Part shown: one piece after another, positions 59,856 through 64,000 of the stretch
How positions within the stretch are numbered: the stretch's first letter is position 1
Layout: each line of letters starts with the position of its first letter
Origin: Porphyridium purpureum
Lineage: Eukaryota; Rhodophyta; Bangiophyceae; Porphyridiales; Porphyridiaceae
Assembly: GCA_008690995.1 (NCBI GenBank)
Contig: VRMN01000001.1
Span: forward strand, 4,898,001-4,962,000
Direction: 5' to 3'
Length of the DNA stretch: 64,000 nt
Program-made: the position numbers and the translations under genes
Notes under the pieces: model-generated
Told to the model about the DNA's origin: nothing
What the model saw: only the letters and a program-made list of their open reading frames with translations
Database searches by the model: none

Positions 59856-60167
59856 TTATTCGTACCCCACAAAGGACACGTCGTGCGGCGCCATCATTTG
59901 CGGGTGATGCTGGGGCGCCATCATGTGCTGCTGCGGCGGCAGCTGGTGCGGCTGCAGGTGCTGCGGCACGCTGGAGCTATCGTCTGTCTGCAACCGATGC
60001 GCCTTGGTCTCCTGGATGGCCACGCGCAGCTCCTGGGCGAGCTGCTTCAGCTCCTGCAAGTGCTTGCGTGCGCGCGTGCCGGCCGCCTTGTTCCCATTGC
60101 TGTAGAATTTGGTGGTGTCGTTTTCGATCGTCTCGACGCACGACTTGAGCTCTACCAGCTTCTGCAT
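59856..60167 (-). CDS. Bacterial Hc1-type histone-like protein
   Basis: 103 residues from ATG at 60167; an in-frame stop TAG lies six codons upstream, so there is no hidden presequence. Residues 1-56 (from MQKLVELKSCVETIEND through GNKAAGTRARKHLQELKQ to LRVAIQETK) match the Hc1 family of small helical nucleoid proteins in Chlamydia and especially Bacteroidota, which share the core GNKAAGTRxRK and the helix LKxLAQEIRVxxQE. The tail, from about residue 60, is rich in Gln, His, Pro and Met with the repeated unit PQ-H-MMAP (QQHMMAPQHHPQMMAPHD), unlike the Lys-rich tails of bacterial forms. Chromatin or nucleic-acid binding is inferred; a bacterial origin by gene transfer is plausible. It sits between ordinary eukaryotic genes. 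Confidence 0.7.
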   Translation of the reverse strand: MQKLVELKSCVETIENDTTKFYSNGNKAAGTRARKHLQELKQLAQELRVAIQETKAHRLQTDDSSSVPQHLQPHQLPPQQHMMAPQHHPQMMAPHDVSFVGYE

Positions 60168-60516
60168 GGCTGCGGTGGGCAACTACGACTGCCGCGCCTT
60201 CCTATAAAAAAATCCTCGGCTGCAAGTTGCTCTGCGCTCTCCTTGCAAACTCACTCGCTAAGCCACACCCCCTCTCAAACCTTCTGTTTTCTCATCACGC
60301 CGCTTCTCCCCTCGCCACGAAGCCGCTTTCGCACCTTCCGCCTTTATACTTAGCCGCCCTATTTTTACTAGGACCAACCGAAAACACCACGAAACGACGG
60401 ACACACTTCATAGAAAAATGAACACGTTTCACTACGAACACGCATTTTGCACAAAAACGCGCGCGCGCCACTCGCCCAGGCCCGCACTGTTGCAAGCGTG
60501 TGCTGGAGGTACAGTA
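60168..60516. other. Upstream region of Hc1-like gene
   Basis: 349 bp up to the left end of the second transposon. It contains CCTATAAAAAAATCC (60202-60216) and ends in GGAGGTACAGTA, a copy of the recurring motif that directly abuts the transposon. Confidence 0.5.
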
Positions 60517-62065
60517 CACTCCTGGCCAAGATGGTTGTCCCAGGTGCAATTTCAAGGTCTGAACTCCAGTTTTATAGTAAAAACGAGCGTTTTCATATGA
60601 AATCAATGTTTATACCTTTTTTAACATATTTTTGTTCACCATGTCAGAGGTAAGCGCGCGCTTTTGCGGGACCCCATGAGGCCATGAAGGGGTTCAAGAC
60701 ATGTGAAAGAAGACTAACGCATCTACTGCACTCGGGCATACGATCGCGACCAAGTCCAGCAACCGCAAGCATCGGAAACATGGCACCACGGCTCTCCGAC
60801 TTCGAGAAAGGGCAGATTGACGCTCTGCACCGGCTCTGTCTGACGCCGCAGGCCATTGCAGCACGTCTTCGTCCGCGACCAGACAAGACTCGACCATCGT
60901 ACAAGACTGTGGAGCGATTTCTGAAGAATCGAGGCAAGAAGAGGGTTTTCAAGAAGCCCGGACCGGCACGGACAATATCGCCGAAATTGGAGCGTCGCCT
61001 GATTCGGCACGTCATTACGGATAGGTTGACGTCTGCACAGGCAGTGACGGAGCTGCAGCTTGCGTGCAGTGCGAGAACTGTTCGTCGTATCCTGCAGAGA
61101 TCACCAGAGGTTCGTATTATCGCGCAGAGGCGAAAGTTCTTCATTTCGGAAAAGAACCGAGTCAAGCGGCTTGCATTTGCTCGAGAATACGTTCACAAGC
61201 CGCTATCGTTTTGGAAGAATGTCATCTTCTCGGATGAAAAGATCTTTCGGCTGGACGGGCCACACGGGTACAACAAGACTTATCAGCGAACGCGAGGCCC
61301 TGAGCCCGCGCCAACCATGCGTCGCCATAGTGGCGGAGGATCCGCAATGTTTTGGGGTGCCATGTCGTGGTACGGACTGAGTACGTTGCATCGTGTTCAA
61401 GGCTCGCTGAATGCCGAGCGATATCGGCAGGTTATGCTGAACGTCATAATGCCCTGGGCACTGGAACTGCCTTGGCGCCTTGATCAGCCGGATTGTCCAT
61501 TCATATTTCAGCAAGATAATGCGCCCGGACATGCAGCGCTGAGCACGCGCGAGCTGTTTGACACGGTTGGAATCGCACTACTTGATCGGCTAGCGCGGTC
61601 GCCGGACTTGAATCCAGTTGAGAATCTGTGGGCGATCGTTTCTCGCCGTGTGCATTGGCAAGGACGCCAGTTTATGCGCCTCGATGACATGCTTCCAGTT
61701 ATCTATGACTGCTGGCGAACGGAAGCGCCAAAATATGTTGAGGCACTTTTCGAGAGCATGCCCCGTCGCCTGCAAGCTTGCATCGACGCCGGTGGCCGTC
61801 AAACCAAGTACTAGTTTCGTTACTACAGTTAAATCTCTTCTCATAAGCGTGTTCGTCCTCATCAACCTGTTTTATTATTTTTCTCTTTTTCGGCACTTCT
61901 CACACCTGTCGTTTTGTTCTACGATACCTTTGGACGCCCCTACCCATTTTCCGTGCCGCTGATTCTTTTCGTGCCATCAAAACAGACGACAACCTAGTCG
62001 AAAAGCCGAGTTATTCACAAAAAACTTCATTTAATCCTGTGGGACAACTAACTTGGCCAGGACTG
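60517..62065 (+). mobile_element. Tc1-type DNA transposon, complete (element 2)
   Basis: 1549 bp. Terminal inverted repeats of about 26 bp with three mismatches: left CACTCCTGGCCAAGATGG..., right (reverse) CAGTCCTGGCCAAGTTAG..., both continuing TTGTCCCA. TA duplications flank it at 60515-60516 and 62066-62067. The outer 14 bases match those of element 1, the inner parts differ, so the two are distinct but related families. The transposase gene is uninterrupted. Imperfect ends suggest a somewhat older insertion than element 1. Its left flank is GGAGGTACAG-TA, so it landed at the edge of a GTACAGT motif. Confidence 0.93.
60780..61814 (+). CDS. Tc1-family DD34E transposase (element 2)
   Basis: 344 residues from ATG at 60780, the position homologous to the start of the element 1 protein (MAPRLSDFEKGQIDAL versus MAPWLSEHEKGQIDAL). 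Helix-turn-helix region at about 8-110 with the linker RGKKRVFKKPGPARTI. Catalytic residues are Asp152 (VIFSDEK), Asp246 (FQQDNAPGHAA) and Glu281 (SPDLNPVENLW), 34 residues between the last two. LDGPHGYNKTY and HSGGGSAMFWGAMSWYG are family blocks. The C-terminus (MPRRLQACIDAGGRQTKY) is nearly shared with element 1 (MPCRLQAVLDARGHHTKY). No breaks are visible. Confidence 0.95.
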   Translation: MAPRLSDFEKGQIDALHRLCLTPQAIAARLRPRPDKTRPSYKTVERFLKNRGKKRVFKKPGPARTISPKLERRLIRHVITDRLTSAQAVTELQLACSARTVRRILQRSPEVRIIAQRRKFFISEKNRVKRLAFAREYVHKPLSFWKNVIFSDEKIFRLDGPHGYNKTYQRTRGPEPAPTMRRHSGGGSAMFWGAMSWYGLSTLHRVQGSLNAERYRQVMLNVIMPWALELPWRLDQPDCPFIFQQDNAPGHAALSTRELFDTVGIALLDRLARSPDLNPVENLWAIVSRRVHWQGRQFMRLDDMLPVIYDCWRTEAPKYVEALFESMPRRLQACIDAGGRQTKY

Positions 62066-63504
62066 TATGCACTCAGCGCGGTGCGGCCTTGGTCTGAGAC
62101 AGTGCATCCGAAGCAGCCCTGACAAAGACCTACATGCGCGCTGGGCGAGACGTGTCGCTGCATTCGATTCATGTCCGCGCCTTCCGGTGTTCGCTGTCGC
62201 TGGTGCGCGCGACTTGTCAGGATCTCAACCCTTCCAGACTCACGCGGAAGGCAGCAAGATGCTCTGTTGGTGGGCGCCATGCTTCGTTCGTCATTCAGCT
62301 CCCATCATTCGCGCACAGAGAAGAAGCTTGCATCTATGTCTTAGCACGAGAACTTTGGGAGCACTCCCGTTTGAAGTGGAAAGGAAGACGACTGCGACTT
62401 CCGTTCGGCGTGCTGCAGAACAAGCTTGCCGCGCGCGCATCTCAACCAGCAGGTGTCCGTCGAATCAAATCCATCCGTCCTTTGATTTATGTGCCGGGTG
62501 GATCTGCGCGCTTCAATGGACCAGAGTGCAAACTTCGTGCCCGTAATGTCGTCCGAGGAACGGTGTCGACATTCCTTGGCCTCGCGCATGTCGAGGCGCT
62601 TCAAATCCGACACCTTCCACGCAATCGGTACACATCAGCCATCCACTTGGAATTTCTCCCTTTCTGCTTTGTAACCGAATCAACAAAACCGGACCGCTTC
62701 ACCGATAACAGGAACTGGAAACCGCCACACCCCGGAAACTGACAAACCGACGACGAACCGACACACCGAAACGAACGGAAGGACAAGCAGGACAATCAGA
62801 GAAAAGTGGCTAGAAAGGAAGAGAGGACAGAAAATTCAACTTATAGGGGACTACGAGAGGGAGTGGACCGGTCTTGACAAGTGAAGGGTGATGGAAGGTA
62901 CGTTTAAACCCCAGCTGCCTTTTTAAAAACACTCCAGACCGATATCCGCTCGCACAACACGCTAGCGTGCCTCTCCCGCAAATCCAACCCAAGTCTTCCA
63001 ACGACTGCCTCAATCCAACTAACCAATTCTCTTTTTATTCTATTTGCCCTTACCTCTTCTTCTACCTTGACCTGGAAATTCCTGGGAACCAGCTTGCCCC
63101 TTCGTCCTTTTATACCCTTCGTCCTTGCTCTTTCCAGCAAGGACGGGAGAACAAATTTCTCCAACAGGACGAATTTCCACCACAGGTTTTGATTCGTTCC
63201 ACAACTCGCAACCACAGCCGGCCACGTATCCGGAAAATGGCCGGGAGGGCGCGTCAAGAACGAATCCAGAAGCTTCGGCCGGCCTTTGACCTTTGCACAA
63301 GGCCACACAAAACGACAATGACAAACATTTCGCAGGTCCGAGATCATCACGCTTCTCGAACAATCTTTCATCATAGAACTTTCTAGGGTTTTGTACTCAA
63401 AACCCTACGGCGTCTCTCGGGGCGGAACCCTAAAATTCCACGATCCACGGAACACCCACTGAACACCCCTTGACGAGCGAAGAATCTCAACTGGCTGGAT
63501 TGCC
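62066..63504. other. 1.4-kb region without a confident gene
   Basis: Overlapping frames of 90-202 codons on both strands (for example plus 62134-62742, minus 62904-63374) have no recognisable domains. The stretch 62740-62830 is rich in short GACAAACCGAC-like units. A hairpin lies at 63384-63407. Confidence 0.45.
63384..63407. repeat. Perfect inverted repeat (10-bp arms) with telo-box-like core
   Basis: TAGGGTTTTG (63384-63393), loop TACT, CAAAACCCTA (63398-63407). The arm contains AAACCCTA-like sequence, and AACCCTAAAA recurs at 63427. It lies about 100 bp upstream of the partial gene at the right edge. Confidence 0.7.
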
Positions 63505-64000
63505 ATGCCATTTGTGCTCACCGGCACCGAGACCCGACAGCTTGCGTGGGTTAAAGTTGACAACGAACGGGTGTTCCTTCCGCTCGAGCCGCTGCGGTAA
63601 CTGCGCATACGTGTGCCACCCCGCCTGCTACCGTTCTTCCCGCTACATTCACGTGCGGTTCCGCAGCAGGGATTTTGTTTTGCGCGGCATACACGACGTC
63701 GGCAATCAGGACGGAGAAGGCGGCTCTCGTTTGCGCACCGCGCTGTTTGCGCCCCCCTTCTTTGCTGGACGAAACCTGATCAACAGAGACGCCATGGCGC
63801 TTCTGGTGCTGATAGGATGGGCGATTCCGGGCTCCGGCGGATGCCAAACCTTCTCGCATGTGGTCAAGTGGTTCGAGGTGGAATGGCGGAGAAGCGTGGA
63901 AATTATTGGTGCCTTCGCATCGGACTCGTATGAGCGCGTGCTAGAAAGCACGAGCAAGGCAGACTCATACTCAGAGGCCCAAGTTATGCGCGCGACGTGC
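63505..64000 (+). CDS. 5' part of an unknown gene, probably with a 70-bp intron (continues beyond window)
   Basis: ATG at 63505 opens MPFVLTGTETRQLAWVKVDNE... up to LEPL, then the frame hits TAA. A donor GTAACT at 63597 and acceptor CCGCAG ending at 63666 give an intron of 70 bp; joining keeps the frame and continues RDFVLRGIHDVGNQDG, LFAPPFFAGRNLI, NRDAMALLVLIGWAIPGSGG and VVKWFEVEWRRSVEIIGAFASDSYERVLE to the window edge. A second acceptor 3 bp later (CAGCAG) would add or remove one residue. The piece LVLIGWAIPGSGG resembles a P-loop but lacks the Gly-Lys-Thr/Ser, so a nucleotide-binding role is only a guess. The unspliced alternative is Cys/Arg/Ser-rich and less protein-like. Confidence 0.4.

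Noticed and set aside
62134-63374. Frames of 90-202 codons right of the second transposon
   Set aside because: No domain or matching terminal structure on inspection; not enough to call a gene or another mobile element.

Overview
The window looks like nuclear DNA of a unicellular red alga, most likely a Porphyridium-like mesophilic species (inference). Almost every gene is one long intronless reading frame, base composition is GC-rich, and intergenic distances are short. Two proteins begin with an Ala-Phe-Val type plastid transit peptide, as red-algal plastid proteins do. The core genes are eukaryotic: CDC48, SEC24, TSR1, eIF2-beta, NF-YA, PI31, a T7-type mitochondrial RNA polymerase and an E1 subunit of 2-oxoglutarate dehydrogenase.

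Layout. 1-5820 (minus): a reading frame of at least 1940 codons that runs off the left edge and encodes an FG-repeat protein with a SAP-like motif, probably a nuclear-basket nucleoporin. 7-12.6 kb: a START/Bet v1-like protein, a METTL2/6/8-type tRNA methyltransferase, a plastid-targeted helical membrane protein (perhaps TIC110-like), and mitochondrial ribosomal protein uS11 with an apparent one-base frameshift. 13-21 kb: OGDH E1, then two divergent GT92-like type II membrane glycosyltransferases. 21-29 kb: mitochondrial RNA polymerase, TSR1, and an ABHD13/BEM46 hydrolase. 29.2-30.7 kb: a complete Tc1-type DNA transposon. 31-40 kb: a small Tim chaperone, CDC48, a DUF218 protein, a SAPS-like helical protein, the proteasome regulator PI31 and an ankyrin protein. 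40-47.4 kb: complex I LYR subunit NDUFB9, SEC24, a plastid-targeted JmjC oxygenase, a GT25 glycosyltransferase and a small charged protein. 48.6-54.6 kb: an MPP6-like exosome cofactor lying 7 bp behind a RAD51-paralogue pseudo-ATPase, an eIF4B/4H-like protein and ArgJ. 55.6 kb: a tRNA-Leu(UAA) gene. 56.4-60.2 kb: NF-YA, eIF2-beta and a bacterial Hc1-type histone-like protein. 60.5-62.1 kb: a second Tc1-type transposon. Right edge: the start of an unknown gene, probably with one intron.

The most interesting points are these. (1) The tRNA-Leu(UAA) gene appears to be broken twice, by a 15-nt intron at the usual 37/38 site and by about 11 extra bases inside the D loop. (2) A GTACAGTG / CACTGTAC motif, often paired or inverted, recurs about 80-300 bp upstream of start codons. 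(3) Both Tc1 elements sit in or directly beside that motif, and their own ends (TA+CAGT) rebuild it. (4) A nuclear gene encodes a protein like the Bacteroidota/Chlamydia Hc1 nucleoid proteins. No CRISPR array, rRNA gene or LTR element was recognised.
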